From: Flavobacterium sp. Root935 | GTDB taxonomy: Bacteria > Bacteroidota > Bacteroidia > Flavobacteriales > Flavobacteriaceae | Length of the DNA stretch: 44,196 bases | NCBI RefSeq assembly: GCF_001429295.1 | Contig: NZ_LMJL01000008.1 | Coordinates: 653,042 to 697,237, forward strand | Direction of reading: 5' to 3' | Part shown: in pieces, positions 18,809-27,589 of the stretch | How positions within the stretch are numbered: the stretch's first letter is position 1 | Layout of the letters: the number at the start of each line of letters is the position of its first letter | Program-made: the position numbers and the translations under genes | The notes under the pieces: model-generated | The model's input: only the letters and a program-made list of their open reading frames with translations | The model's database searches: none | Told to the model about the DNA's origin: nothing

Positions 18809-19639
18809 TCACATCAATTTTACTGAAGTCATACTTAATGAACCTGCAAGTAATTTATCATTAAACAGACTTAAATCATCAGCTTTATCTTTTAAACCTA
18901 ACGTATACAACAACGGAAGATAATGTTCGGGCGTTGGAACTGCCAATTGAATGGCTTTATTCAATTTTTCAAAATTAATTAAAGGTTGGAAATTTCCATC
19001 AAGCAAATAATTATTCACAGTTTCACGAGCTTCAATTGCCCAATCGTAACCGTAATTGTCTTTATCAAAATTTCTGAAATCGACCATTCTAAGATTGTGG
19101 ACAATATTACCGCTTCCGATGATTAAAACGCCTTTGTATCGCAATGCCTGTAATTTCTGCGCCAATTCAAAATGATATTGTCCCGATTTGGTATAATCGA
19201 TACTTAATTGAATTACAGGAACATCTGCATTCGGATACAAATGTTTAATTACACTCCAAGCACCGTGATCTAATCCCCAATGTTCGTCTAATTCGACCAT
19301 TACAGGATCTAGGATTTTCTGTGTTTCAACCGCTAGTTCGGGACTTCCTTTTGCGGGATACTGCACATCAAAAAGTGCCTGCGGAAAACCTCCAAAATCA
19401 TGAATGGTTCTAGGCATTTCCATTGCAGTGACTTTCGTTCCTTTTGTAAACCAATGCGCCGAAACACATAAAATAGCATTAGGCTGCGGCAATGTCTTAG
19501 CCAAATCACGAAAACCCGCCACAAACTGATTTTCCTCAATTGCATTCATCGGACTTCCGTGTCCTAAAAACAAAACCGGCATTTTATCAGTATTCGAAAA
19601 CGTTGATGAAATCGAATGTAAATCGTTTAATGTTGTCAT
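18809..19639 (-). CDS. ygiD: Class III extradiol dioxygenase, 4,5-DOPA dioxygenase (YgiD) family
   Basis: The family opens the ring of catechols such as DOPA in plants and in E. coli YgiD; the metal is zinc or iron. The 276 aa include the metal-site segments LFLGHGSPMNAIEEN, VSAHWFTKG, DHGAWSVIKHLYP and GSGNIVHNLR, supplying the expected conserved histidines. There is no signal peptide, so it is cytoplasmic. It lies between kdsB and a RecD-like helicase on the same strand, separated by intergenic repeat-like sequences on both sides (18720-18800 and 19666-19721). The physiological substrate in a flavobacterium is unknown; pigment or aromatic breakdown is only a guess. Confidence 0.85.
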   Translation of the reverse strand: MTTLNDLHSISSTFSNTDKMPVLFLGHGSPMNAIEENQFVAGFRDLAKTLPQPNAILCVSAHWFTKGTKVTAMEMPRTIHDFGGFPQALFDVQYPAKGSPELAVETQKILDPVMVELDEHWGLDHGAWSVIKHLYPNADVPVIQLSIDYTKSGQYHFELAQKLQALRYKGVLIIGSGNIVHNLRMVDFRNFDKDNYGYDWAIEARETVNNYLLDGNFQPLINFEKLNKAIQLAVPTPEHYLPLLYTLGLKDKADDLSLFNDKLLAGSLSMTSVKLM

Positions 19640-19665
19640 TGCTATATTATTTCAAACACCAATTT

Positions 19666-19721
19666 CACAGATTTACACAAATTGTTTTTTATTTAATTCG
19701 TGCTAATTCGTGAAATTCGTG
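19666..19721. repeat. Intergenic repeat words (CACAGATTTACAC and three AATTCGTG)
   Basis: CACAGATTTACAC is at 19666-19678, and AATTCGTG occurs at 19695, 19705 and 19714 with about 9-10 nt spacing. The same words build the long inverted repeat at 36556-36628, so both loci belong to one repeat family. Confidence 0.55.
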
Positions 19722-19724
19722 TTT

Positions 19725-21134
19725 TTATTCTTCAAAATTCTCGTCTTTAAATCCTATCAAATATAACTTATTTTTAGCACGTGTCATCGCTGTGTATAGC
19801 CATCGTATGTAATCGCGGTCGATTCCGTTTGGCAAAAAAGGCTGTTCAATAAAAACCGTGTTCCACTGCCCTCCTTGCGATTTATGACAAGTAATAGCGT
19901 AAGAGAATTTCACCTGCAATCCGTTAAAATATTCGTTTTCTTTTACTTTTTGAAAACGCTTATATTTTGTAGATTCATCCTCGTAATCTTTCATAACTTC
20001 TTCGTACAAACGATTTGATTCTTCGTAAGTTAAAGATGGAGATTCACTTTTTAAAGTATCTAAAATCAAAACCGTTTCAAAAGGTTTTTGATCGGGATAA
20101 TCGACCATTCTGATTTTTACTTTCGCAAAAGTAAATCCGTACAATTCTTTGATTCCGAATAACTCTAAAACTTCGATAATATCTCCGTTGGCAATAAATC
20201 CGGCTTCATCGGTTTCTTTGAGCCAGAAATAATTGTTCTTTACAACCATCAAAAAATCACCCACCGAAAGTTCACTTTCTTTGAATAAAATTCGGGTTCT
20301 AATTTGTTCGTTGTATTGATTTGCCCTTTTATTCGAACGAACAATAAAAGCAGTATCTTCAATGCTGTAATTACTGTACGCCATATTTATAGCATCCTGA
20401 ATATCATAGCCATCCGTTAAACGAACAATATCTTTAAACTTTTTTACATTAAATCGGAACTCAGTTATAAAACTCTCTTTCAACAATTCACGTAATTCTG
20501 TGGCGTTGTATAAAATTCCAGAACTTTCTTCCTGACGCATTACTTCGTCTAGTTCGATATGTTCAATTTCTTTATCGTAATGAATTCCTAATGTCTGAAC
20601 ATCGAGTGCTGGACTAATATCTAAGTTTACCGGCGGAAGCTGTGCCGTGTCTCCCAACAGAATCATTTTACAATTGTTTCCAGAATAGACATAATTAATT
20701 AAATCGTCCAGAAGTGAACCGCTGTCTAATGTGCTGTCTGAAATCATAGAAGCTTCATCGACGATAAAAATGGTGTTTTTGTGTTTGTTCACCTGCTTGG
20801 TAAAAGCCACTCCTCCACCCGATGATTTTTTAGGAAAATATATTTTTTTATGAATCGTAAACGCTGGCGTATTTGAATAATTTGCAATCACTTTTGCCGC
20901 ACGTCCAGTTGGCGCCAGCAAAACAAACTTTTTATTGATATCTCCCAAATTATTGACGATAGTAGAGATTACGGTTGTTTTTCCCGTTCCAGCATATCCT
21001 TTCAAAACGAAAATGGTGTCGTTTTGAGGTTCCGTTAAAAAAATTGCAATCTTCTGAAAAAAAATATCCTGTTTGTGAGTTGGAGCAAAAGGAAATCGTT
21101 TTTGTAAAATACCGTAAAACAGTGCAGAATTCAT
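19725..21134 (-). CDS. RecD-like superfamily 1 DNA helicase (AAA family ATPase)
   Basis: Probable 5'-3' DNA helicase of the RecD/Pif1-like SF1B group. The 469 aa start with a short leader and Walker A GYAGTGKT (residues 46-53). Walker B is FIVDEASMI and motif III is LLGDTAQLPPV. The C-terminal UvrD_C_2 region has YAITCHKSQGGQWNTVF and the motif VI arginine in WLYTAMTRAKNKL. No RecB/RecC partner is adjacent, so it is not the RecBCD subunit by context. Stand-alone helicases of this size are common in Bacteroidetes, and their function is poorly defined (repair or replication restart is likely). It is divergent from the DUF3822 gene across a 330-nt gap. Confidence 0.85.
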   Translation of the reverse strand: MNSALFYGILQKRFPFAPTHKQDIFFQKIAIFLTEPQNDTIFVLKGYAGTGKTTVISTIVNNLGDINKKFVLLAPTGRAAKVIANYSNTPAFTIHKKIYFPKKSSGGGVAFTKQVNKHKNTIFIVDEASMISDSTLDSGSLLDDLINYVYSGNNCKMILLGDTAQLPPVNLDISPALDVQTLGIHYDKEIEHIELDEVMRQEESSGILYNATELRELLKESFITEFRFNVKKFKDIVRLTDGYDIQDAINMAYSNYSIEDTAFIVRSNKRANQYNEQIRTRILFKESELSVGDFLMVVKNNYFWLKETDEAGFIANGDIIEVLELFGIKELYGFTFAKVKIRMVDYPDQKPFETVLILDTLKSESPSLTYEESNRLYEEVMKDYEDESTKYKRFQKVKENEYFNGLQVKFSYAITCHKSQGGQWNTVFIEQPFLPNGIDRDYIRWLYTAMTRAKNKLYLIGFKDENFEE

Positions 21135-21194
21135 ATAATATTATTGAAAGACAAAGATCGGTTTTTTAAACGGCAATGGCAAAATTCAAATTTT

Positions 21195-21250
21195 AAATTC
21201 CAAAATCAAATTCCAAAATCAAATTCCAAAATCAAATTCCAAATTCCAAA
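21195..21250. repeat. Short tandem repeat, unit AAATTCCAAAATC (13 bp)
   Basis: Three perfect 13-bp units (21195-21207, 21208-21220, 21221-21233) are followed by two 7-bp AAATTCC units. It sits in the divergent gap 21135-21466, which otherwise holds only a possible TAAGTTTG -7 element at 21405-21412 for the DUF3822 gene. Confidence 0.9.
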
Positions 21251-21466
21251 CTTTTAGATTTAAAATACAGAATCCCCAAATAATCAAAAGCAAACACCCT
21301 AACTTATTTAATTCCAAATAAATAAACTTTTTCTTAACCTTAGATTAAAGTTTAATTCCATTTGTTTTTTGAAATTGCAATTATAATTGTTCCTTTTTAA
21401 TTTGTAAGTTTGTGGTCGCTTAAATTCTTTCTTGATTTAAAACAGGTAACGAATTGTAAATCAACT

Positions 21467-22288
21467 ATGTCATTACAAAACACTAACATTACTTCAAAAA
21501 ATTACAAAAAACTTTCTATTCAGGTTTCTCTGACTGGATTTTCATATTGCTGTTTTGATACTTTAAATAATGTCATCACTTCGTTTAAAGAAATTCAATT
21601 TGACAATTCGAATAAATCAACAAAAATTGAGGACTTATTTGCTGATGCATTTAAGAATAATCCTGAATTAAAAAACACGTACGATGAAGTAATGGTTATT
21701 CATACCAACAATCTTTCAACTTTTGTTCCGACTGCTTTGTTTGATGAAAATTATTTAGGAAGTTATCTTCAATACACTACAAAAGTATTTGAAACTGACT
21801 TTTTTACTTTTGATCAAATTTCTAATTATGAAATGAATGCCGTTTATATTCCGTATGTGAATATCAATAATTTCCTGATTGATAATGTTGGATCTTTTGA
21901 CTACAAACATGCGAACAGTATTTTGGTCGAAAAGATTTTGGATAATTCTCGTAATAATGATGATAAGAAAATGATTGTGAATTTCAATCCGGGAAATTTC
22001 GAAATCATTGTTGTTCAAAATCAGAAGCTTTTATTGTTTAATTCTTTTGAATACAATACTCCGGAAGATTTTATCTATTACATTTTATTTACCGCAGAAC
22101 AATTGAGTCTGAATCCAGAAAGTTTTCAATTAGAATTGCTGGGAACCATTACAGAAAATGATCCTTTCTATTCCATTGCATACAAATATATCCGTCATAT
22201 TTCTTTTCTGGACGTAACAAAACTGCAGGAAAAGAACAATTTCACAACTGCTCAAAATCAAAAACATTATATCTTATTTCAATCATGA
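21467..22288 (+). CDS. DUF3822 family protein
   Basis: Conserved Bacteroidetes protein of unknown function. The ATG at 21467 (MSLQNTN, 273 aa) is preferred to the GTG at 21410, because the latter overlaps the TAAGTTTG -7 element at 21405-21412. No signal peptide or membrane segment is visible. Typical segments are an N-terminal SIQVSLTGFSYCCFD strand pair and a central NFNPGNFEIIVVQNQKLLLF. The stop overlaps the rsmD start by four bases (ATGA), so the two genes are translationally coupled. The conserved pairing with a 16S rRNA methyltransferase suggests a role connected to ribosome maturation or simply co-expression; that is inference only. Confidence 0.75.
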   Translation: MSLQNTNITSKNYKKLSIQVSLTGFSYCCFDTLNNVITSFKEIQFDNSNKSTKIEDLFADAFKNNPELKNTYDEVMVIHTNNLSTFVPTALFDENYLGSYLQYTTKVFETDFFTFDQISNYEMNAVYIPYVNINNFLIDNVGSFDYKHANSILVEKILDNSRNNDDKKMIVNFNPGNFEIIVVQNQKLLLFNSFEYNTPEDFIYYILFTAEQLSLNPESFQLELLGTITENDPFYSIAYKYIRHISFLDVTKLQEKNNFTTAQNQKHYILFQS

Positions 22289-22890
22289 GAATCATTTCAG
22301 GAAAATATAAAGGACGCAGAATTTTTCCGCCAAAAAATCTACCTGTAAGACCAACGACTGATATGAGTAAAGAAGCATTGTTTAATGTTTTGAATAATCA
22401 TTTTAGTTTTGACAGCTTAAAGGTTCTGGATTTATTTTCGGGAACTGGCAATATTAGTTATGAATTCGCTTCACGCGGAAGCGCGCCAATTACGTCTGTT
22501 GACGGCGATTTCGGATGCGTTAAATTCATCAAACAAATTTCATCCGAATATGATTTTGATATTGCTGCAACTAAAAGCGATGTCTTTAAATTTCTAGAAA
22601 ACTGTAAAACTACTTACGATATTATTTTTGCCGATCCGCCTTACGGATTGGATCAAGCTACTTTCGAAAAAGTTGTTTTAACGGTTTTTGAAAAAGGATT
22701 ACTAGAAGATGACGGCATGATGATTATCGAGCATTCAAAGTATACCAAAATGGATCATTTGAGTAATTTTTCTTTTCAAAAAAGTTACGGCGGTTCGTTT
22801 TTTAGTTTCTTCGAACTAAATTCAACCGATGATGATGAAGAACTGCCACATGACAGTTCTAAAAAAGATACTGAAGAAGACGAAGGATAG
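22285..22890 (+). CDS. rsmD: 16S rRNA (guanine-966-N2)-methyltransferase
   Basis: SAM-dependent methyltransferase that modifies G966 of 16S rRNA during small-subunit assembly. The 201 aa begin RIISGKYKGRRI, typical of RsmD. The SAM-binding motif I is VLDLFSGTGN, with an acidic ribose-binding residue in SVDGD. The catalytic motif is DPPYGLD, where many family members have DPPY or DPPF. The last 22 residues are strongly acidic (DDDEE and EEDEG), a tail beyond the usual fold of about 180-190 aa. It overlaps the upstream DUF3822 gene by 4 nt and ends before a strong terminator. Confidence 0.92.
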   Translation: MRIISGKYKGRRIFPPKNLPVRPTTDMSKEALFNVLNNHFSFDSLKVLDLFSGTGNISYEFASRGSAPITSVDGDFGCVKFIKQISSEYDFDIAATKSDVFKFLENCKTTYDIIFADPPYGLDQATFEKVVLTVFEKGLLEDDGMMIIEHSKYTKMDHLSNFSFQKSYGGSFFSFFELNSTDDDEELPHDSSKKDTEEDEG

Positions 22891-22907
22891 TTTTTTTTTA
22901 AAAGATA

Positions 22908-22936
22908 TAAAAAGAGTCTAAAATTAGACTCTTTTT
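22908..22936 (+). terminator. Rho-independent terminator of the DUF3822-rsmD operon
   Basis: Perfect stem AAAAAGAGTCTAA/TTAGACTCTTTTT with a 2-nt loop. It may also work for the convergent barrel gene. Confidence 0.9.
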
Positions 22937-23007
22937 ACGTTTATCTCTAAACGAAATGACTGTTTCGACGAAAGAGAAATCTCCGCAAATAATTACACGC
23001 AATCGAG

Positions 23008-25122
23008 CTATCGAATCCTGCTCTCATTTTCATTCACACTTTTTTCTTTAAATTCACTTTCTTTTATTTTTCCAAAAGAATAACGAAGTGTAATTGAAAC
23101 TTCATTCGCATCAACCAAATATCTCGCTCGAGATCCTATGTCATTGATTGTGAATTGCTCTGAGTAAATTGTGTTTTTAAAAACGTCATTGTAACTTAAA
23201 GTACAATTCCAGTTTTTACCGAAAGATTTTGCCAGCGACATATCAAAAATCAGCTTTGCATTTCGTTCAAAAACACCTTCTTTTTGCTTGGTTGCTCCCC
23301 AAAAAGACAGAACAAATGTAAAATCTTTTGGAAGCTTAAAAGTATTGTTAGAGTAATAATATAAATAAGGTTTAGAGGAGTTGAATAATGCTTTTTCATC
23401 TTCAATTTTGTTTTTAGTAAAAACTAAAGAGTTTGTATTGGTCCAAAATCTATAGGTAAAAGGCACTGTTAATTCAATATTAAACCCTGACTCTTTTTGA
23501 AAATTTTTCTCCGTAAAAGTCAGCACATTATTCTGATTGTCAAAAACAAAATCTTGATAAACAGGATTTTTGTTTTGATATAAAGTTAGTTTTAAAGACT
23601 TATCATGATACTGAAAAACCGTCGAAATAACATCCATAAAAGTGGGTCCTAAATTGATATTGCTTCCATAAATAAAATACGGATTTATGTAAGTTGCAAT
23701 CATACTTAATGAAGAATAATTGGGTCTCGAAATGCTTTTAGAATAATCGACACTTAAACTTTTAGTACTGTCTATCGCATAAGAAAGCTGTGCTTTTGGA
23801 AAAATATTGGTATAATTTTTATCAATTAAAAAAGAATTCTCTGTGCTGTATTTTCCGCTGACATTGGTGTTTTCAATTCTAAGTCCAACCGAGAATGCTG
23901 CTTTTCTAATTTTTCCAGAAAGCTGGGAATATGCTGTTAAATTGGCTTCTTTAAAATTATAATCAAAAGTGGTCTTTCCATTTTTACCATAATCAAAAAC
24001 ATCATAATTAGATTTAGATTTTGCGGCAGAATAAAGTCCGCCGTATTCCCAATTCATTTCGTTTTTAAACTTTTTTTCTAAATCAATTCGTCCCGAAAAA
24101 GCATCAACATTAAATTTTTGATCACGGTCTTGAGATAGTTCCAATTCGGTTTCATTGTAATTATTTTGCACCAAACTCCACAAATGCTGATTGAAATTGG
24201 AATACTGAAAACCTGCAAAAAGCTTAGTATCAATTGCTTTTATTTTTTTTGAATAATTGACAAATGAATTGATGAAATTCTTTGACCTAGAATTATCGCT
24301 AAAAGTATAAACGTTGTTTTCATCGTTCTGATTTTTATTAAAAGTAAAGGTATTAATATCAAAATTATCGCCCTGACTTTTACCATTTATGTTCACCGAG
24401 AAGTAATCTTCTTCATTTATTTTATAAAATAAACCTCCTCCAAAAATATATTGATTTCTTTTGGTAACAGCCGAAACATCATAATCTGAAATTATGCCCG
24501 CTTGGGGAATTTGATACGCAATACTATGATTTTCCCACGGTTCGAGTTTATTGTAATTGAAATTAGCTTTCCATTCCAGTTTATTTTTTTTGAAACTCGA
24601 ATTTAAACCTAAATAATTATTGTAGTTTTTCTTAAAGGAAGCTGTTTCGCTAATTTCAGTTCTAAAACTATCTTTTTTACTCAATTTTCTGGTAATCAAA
24701 ATTACCGCACGTCCTTCAGCTTCATATTTTGAAGATGGATTTTGGATGATTTCAATCGTTTTTATATCAGCGACAGCTAAGGCATTTAACTCATTCATTC
24801 CCACTCTTTGATTGTCGATATAAATAAGCGGATTTCCTTTGCCTACAATTGAAACGCTTTCACGGTTTGGGCTTACCTGCACCAATGGAAGTCTGGAAAG
24901 CAAATCAACAGGATTCGGAATTGCATTGTAAATTGAGTTGACAACATCCACTTTTATGTTTCCGTTTGAATTGGTAAAAGTCTTTTTGTTTTGGGTAATA
25001 ACAACTTCATTTAGTTTTTGCGAAATGGAATCTTTAGGGGTTTCATTTTGAGCGTTTGCTATAAATGAAAGACAAAAAAGCATAAAAGCTATCAAAAGTT
25101 TTAACGGCAGGTAAATATTCAT
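23008..25122 (-). CDS. Outer-membrane beta-barrel protein with TonB-receptor-like plug (OMP_b-brl_3 type)
   Basis: The start is set at the ATG at 25122 (704 aa), which opens a signal peptide (MNIYLPLKLLIAFMLFC followed by AFIANA-like cleavage). The longer frame to 25176 would run through the regulatory region. The mature N-terminus has a plug-like domain (about 35-150) with NEVVITQNKK, PNPVDLLSRLPLVQVSP, YIDNQRVGMNEL and IEIIQNPSSKYEAEG. The rest is a large barrel of alternating strands. No carboxypeptidase-like N-terminal domain is obvious, and no SusD partner is adjacent. It is divergent from a histidine kinase/response regulator pair and shares with it an operator-like array. Probably a regulated uptake or surface receptor; the ligand is unknown. 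Confidence 0.82.
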   Translation of the reverse strand: MNIYLPLKLLIAFMLFCLSFIANAQNETPKDSISQKLNEVVITQNKKTFTNSNGNIKVDVVNSIYNAIPNPVDLLSRLPLVQVSPNRESVSIVGKGNPLIYIDNQRVGMNELNALAVADIKTIEIIQNPSSKYEAEGRAVILITRKLSKKDSFRTEISETASFKKNYNNYLGLNSSFKKNKLEWKANFNYNKLEPWENHSIAYQIPQAGIISDYDVSAVTKRNQYIFGGGLFYKINEEDYFSVNINGKSQGDNFDINTFTFNKNQNDENNVYTFSDNSRSKNFINSFVNYSKKIKAIDTKLFAGFQYSNFNQHLWSLVQNNYNETELELSQDRDQKFNVDAFSGRIDLEKKFKNEMNWEYGGLYSAAKSKSNYDVFDYGKNGKTTFDYNFKEANLTAYSQLSGKIRKAAFSVGLRIENTNVSGKYSTENSFLIDKNYTNIFPKAQLSYAIDSTKSLSVDYSKSISRPNYSSLSMIATYINPYFIYGSNINLGPTFMDVISTVFQYHDKSLKLTLYQNKNPVYQDFVFDNQNNVLTFTEKNFQKESGFNIELTVPFTYRFWTNTNSLVFTKNKIEDEKALFNSSKPYLYYYSNNTFKLPKDFTFVLSFWGATKQKEGVFERNAKLIFDMSLAKSFGKNWNCTLSYNDVFKNTIYSEQFTINDIGSRARYLVDANEVSITLRYSFGKIKESEFKEKSVNENESRIR

Positions 25123-25154
25123 TTTTGAAATAAAAGTTTTGGTTAATGACAATG

Positions 25155-25162
25155 CAAAAGTG
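25155..25162 (-). promoter_or_regulatory. Putative -7 element of the barrel gene (CACTTTTG)
   Basis: It has seven of eight bases of a TAnnTTTG element on the minus strand, 32 nt before the barrel ATG. The GTTAAT array begins 22 bp upstream of it. Confidence 0.4.
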
Positions 25163-25184
25163 CTTTGAAAAACCAATTCCGAAA

Positions 25185-25212
25185 GTTAATTGAAGGTTAA
25201 TGCGGGGTTAAT
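25185..25212. promoter_or_regulatory. Operator-like array: three GTTAAT repeats with 11-bp period
   Basis: GTTAAT begins at 25185, 25196 and 25207, exactly one helical turn apart. A fourth copy is at 25142. OmpR-family regulators bind direct repeats of this spacing as head-to-tail dimers (for example PhoP and PhoB boxes). The array is centred between the two divergent -7 elements, about 22-24 bp from each, and next to an OmpR-type regulator operon. Confidence 0.65.
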
Positions 25213-25236
25213 CTCCAGATTGTCTTTTAAAAGCAT

Positions 25237-25244
25237 TATTTTTG
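25237..25244 (+). promoter_or_regulatory. Putative -7 element TATTTTTG of the histidine kinase operon
   Basis: Exact TAnnTTTG match 78 nt before the kinase ATG, with the GTTAAT array ending 24 bp upstream. The TTG -33 box is absent at the right distance, as expected for an activator-dependent promoter. Confidence 0.5.
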
Positions 25245-25322
25245 AATCGAGAAATCGAACGCAATTTTTTTAGATCAGCGTGCGAATTTCACAAAAAAAG
25301 AAGCTTAATCGTCGTGTTATAA

Positions 25323-26681
25323 ATGAAACAAAGAATCAATTTATTAATCGCATTTTCTGTCGTCGCATTAATTGTTTTAATGACGGTACAATGCTATTTG
25401 GTAAAAACCGCTTACGAATATAAAGTGGCTCAGTTTCATACGCAGATTAAAAATGAAATTGCACAGATTAGTAATAATTACAGTGATATCGATTCGGCGT
25501 TGGTTGCTCGAAAAGAAGCACTTTATAAAAGTCTATCTGAGAATTATCTTAAAGGAAAAAAATCCAAACTGGATATTAAAAATGGAATTCTAGAAAATGA
25601 ATTCGAAAATGCATTAACACAGAAAATTAAACGAAAATTTGAAAGGGATTTACCTAATTTCGAAATTGATTTTGCGATTGTTCTCAATAAATTTATACTC
25701 TACAAAAACGCTGCAAAAGCTGATACTATTTTCTCTGAAAAACCTTTTATCCAAAATAAATTATACGGTAATCTGACTTCGTTAAACAATGCTTTTTTGG
25801 TGAGAAGTTATGTTGGAACCACAAACGGAAACTTTGATAATCAAGAATATAAATTACTGACAGAAGATTCAATGTACGTCTCGGTTATCGATTGGGAAAT
25901 GATTATTTTAAGACGAATGACATTCATTTTAATTTTGTCTTTATTATCGATTCTCACGCTGATCACACTTTTTGTAATTGCGCTAAAAGCATTAATTAAA
26001 CAGAAAAAAGTAAGTGATGTTAAAACCGATTTCATCAATAATATCACACACGAACTCAAAACGCCTTTGGCAACTTTAGGAATTTCAACAAAAATTTTGG
26101 AGCAGAAGAACATTCGTGACAACGATGAAAATTTCAATGCAATTGTCAATACAATTTCGCGTCAGAACAATCGCCTTCAAAGTTTGATTGATCAGGTTAT
26201 GGCGAATTCTTTGGCCGAAAATGAATTGGAATTACAAAAAGAAAAAATCGAAACAGAAGATTTTCTGCTTTCTATTGTAAATGATTTTAAAATTACGTTT
26301 CCAAACATCAATTTAAAAACCGATTTTCAAACCCAGAAAACGATTTTAGTTTTAGATAAATTCCACTTGACAACTGCTTTTTTGAATGTATTGGAAAATG
26401 CCGTAAAATACGGTTCTAGTACGATTACTATCAAAGCTAGAATAGTCGAAAATCAGTTTGCGATAAGCATTGAAGATGATGGAATTGGGATTGCTAAAAA
26501 CAAACAATCGTTTCTTTTTGACAAATTCTATCGCGTAGAACAAGGAAATCTTCATAATACAAAAGGTTTAGGTTTAGGTTTGTATTATGTTTCTCAAATT
26601 ATAAAAGCACATCAGGGCTCTGTTAACGTTGTGAGTGAGTTAGGAAAAGGAACACAGTTTACTATTTTATTAAAAGTTTAA
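25323..26681 (+). CDS. Sensor histidine kinase
   Basis: Inner-membrane sensor of a two-component system. The 452 aa have a first membrane segment at about 6-26, a periplasmic sensor region of about 170 residues with no recognised domain, and a second membrane segment at about 199-221. A HisKA helix follows with the phosphoacceptor His243 in NNITHELKTPLA, then a HATPase_c domain (N box NVLENAVKYG, G1 EDDGIGIAK, G2 GLGLGLYYV). No HAMP domain is evident. It is transcribed with the response regulator 10 nt downstream, and divergently from the barrel gene. The signal is unknown; the neighbour suggests envelope or nutrient sensing. Confidence 0.93.
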   Translation: MKQRINLLIAFSVVALIVLMTVQCYLVKTAYEYKVAQFHTQIKNEIAQISNNYSDIDSALVARKEALYKSLSENYLKGKKSKLDIKNGILENEFENALTQKIKRKFERDLPNFEIDFAIVLNKFILYKNAAKADTIFSEKPFIQNKLYGNLTSLNNAFLVRSYVGTTNGNFDNQEYKLLTEDSMYVSVIDWEMIILRRMTFILILSLLSILTLITLFVIALKALIKQKKVSDVKTDFINNITHELKTPLATLGISTKILEQKNIRDNDENFNAIVNTISRQNNRLQSLIDQVMANSLAENELELQKEKIETEDFLLSIVNDFKITFPNINLKTDFQTQKTILVLDKFHLTTAFLNVLENAVKYGSSTITIKARIVENQFAISIEDDGIGIAKNKQSFLFDKFYRVEQGNLHNTKGLGLGLYYVSQIIKAHQGSVNVVSELGKGTQFTILLKV

Positions 26682-26691
26682 TTCCCTTATT

Positions 26692-27381
26692 TTGAAAAAA
26701 TTACTTTTAGCTGAAGACGATTTTGATTTTGCAGCAATTTTAAAACAATACTTAGAACTGCATCAATTTGAAGTAATCTGGGCAGAAAATGGCGAAATAG
26801 CTTTAGAGTATTTCAAAAACCAGACTTTTGATATTTGTGTTTTTGATGTCATGATGCCTAAATTGGACGGATTTTCATTGGCTGAAAAAATAATTACGAT
26901 CAATCCTGAAATTCCATTTATTTTCCTGACGGCAAGAAAGTTAAAAGAAGACAAAATCATTGGTTTAAAATTAGGCGCGGACGATTATATCGTAAAACCT
27001 TTTGAAGTCGATGAACTCGTTCTCCGTTTGCAGAATATCCTTAAAAGAATCGAACAAAAAAGAAGTCTGGAAGGAAACAATATTATTGAAATTGGTTCTT
27101 ATATTTTTGATAATGAAAGATTAACACTCAACAATAAAAATCACGTACAACAGCTTACAGAGAAAGAAGCTTCTCTTATTGAATATTTATATCTAAACCA
27201 TAACCAGTTATTAAAGAGAGATCAAATTTTAATGTCTGTATGGAAAAAAGATGATTATTTTTCAGGCCGAAGCATGGATGTTTTTATCAGCAGGCTTCGA
27301 AAATATTTTAATTCAGATCCAAAAATCAAAATTGAAAGCGTTCGTAATATCGGCTTAGAATTTAAAATAGAAAAACCTTGA
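26692..27381 (+). CDS. OmpR/PhoB-family response regulator
   Basis: Cognate partner of the preceding kinase. The start is a TTG codon at 26692, giving MKKLLLAEDD at the canonical receiver N-terminus; no ATG is available nearby. The receiver has acidic Asp9/Asp10, phosphoacceptor Asp52 (VFDVMMPKLDG), Thr80 (FLTARK) and Lys102 (IVKPF). The C-terminal winged helix (about 125-229) ends with the recognition and wing segments SGRSMDVFISRLRKYF and IESVRNIGLEFKI. Length is standard at 229 aa. It likely binds the GTTAAT array at 25185-25212 and so controls both itself and the barrel gene. The stop codon lies inside the stem of the terminator. Confidence 0.94.
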   Translation: MKKLLLAEDDFDFAAILKQYLELHQFEVIWAENGEIALEYFKNQTFDICVFDVMMPKLDGFSLAEKIITINPEIPFIFLTARKLKEDKIIGLKLGADDYIVKPFEVDELVLRLQNILKRIEQKRSLEGNNIIEIGSYIFDNERLTLNNKNHVQQLTEKEASLIEYLYLNHNQLLKRDQILMSVWKKDDYFSGRSMDVFISRLRKYFNSDPKIKIESVRNIGLEFKIEKP

Positions 27382-27399
27382 CGTATCAAGGTTTTTTTA
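27372..27399 (+). terminator. Terminator overlapping the response regulator stop codon
   Basis: The stem AAACCTTGA/TCAAGGTTT with a 4-nt loop is followed by a T-run. The TGA stop is part of the left arm. Confidence 0.88.
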
Positions 27400-27589
27400 T
27401 TTGAGAATTATTATTCATTGTCTATCAATTGGTTAAAAATAGCAATTGAACAATGTAAAACTTTAAAACCTTATTTTATTTTCTCACAAGTTCTTGCTTG
27501 TAATCATATAATCTTTCACCAACAATTGTATAACAACTTTTGTCTATTTCAATTATACATTTGAATAAGAACTTTTAAATCTAACAATC

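Noticed and set aside
21195..21250. Possible CRISPR-like direct repeat array
   Set aside because: The 13-bp units are directly adjacent with no spacers, and no cas gene is near. It is a simple tandem repeat.
21410..21466. Extended N-terminus of the DUF3822 protein from GTG at 21410
   Set aside because: It overlaps the TAAGTTTG -7 element, and the ATG at 21467 gives a sensible start.
25123..25176. Extended N-terminus of the barrel protein to 25176
   Set aside because: The extension crosses the -7 element and one GTTAAT copy, and the signal peptide begins at 25122.
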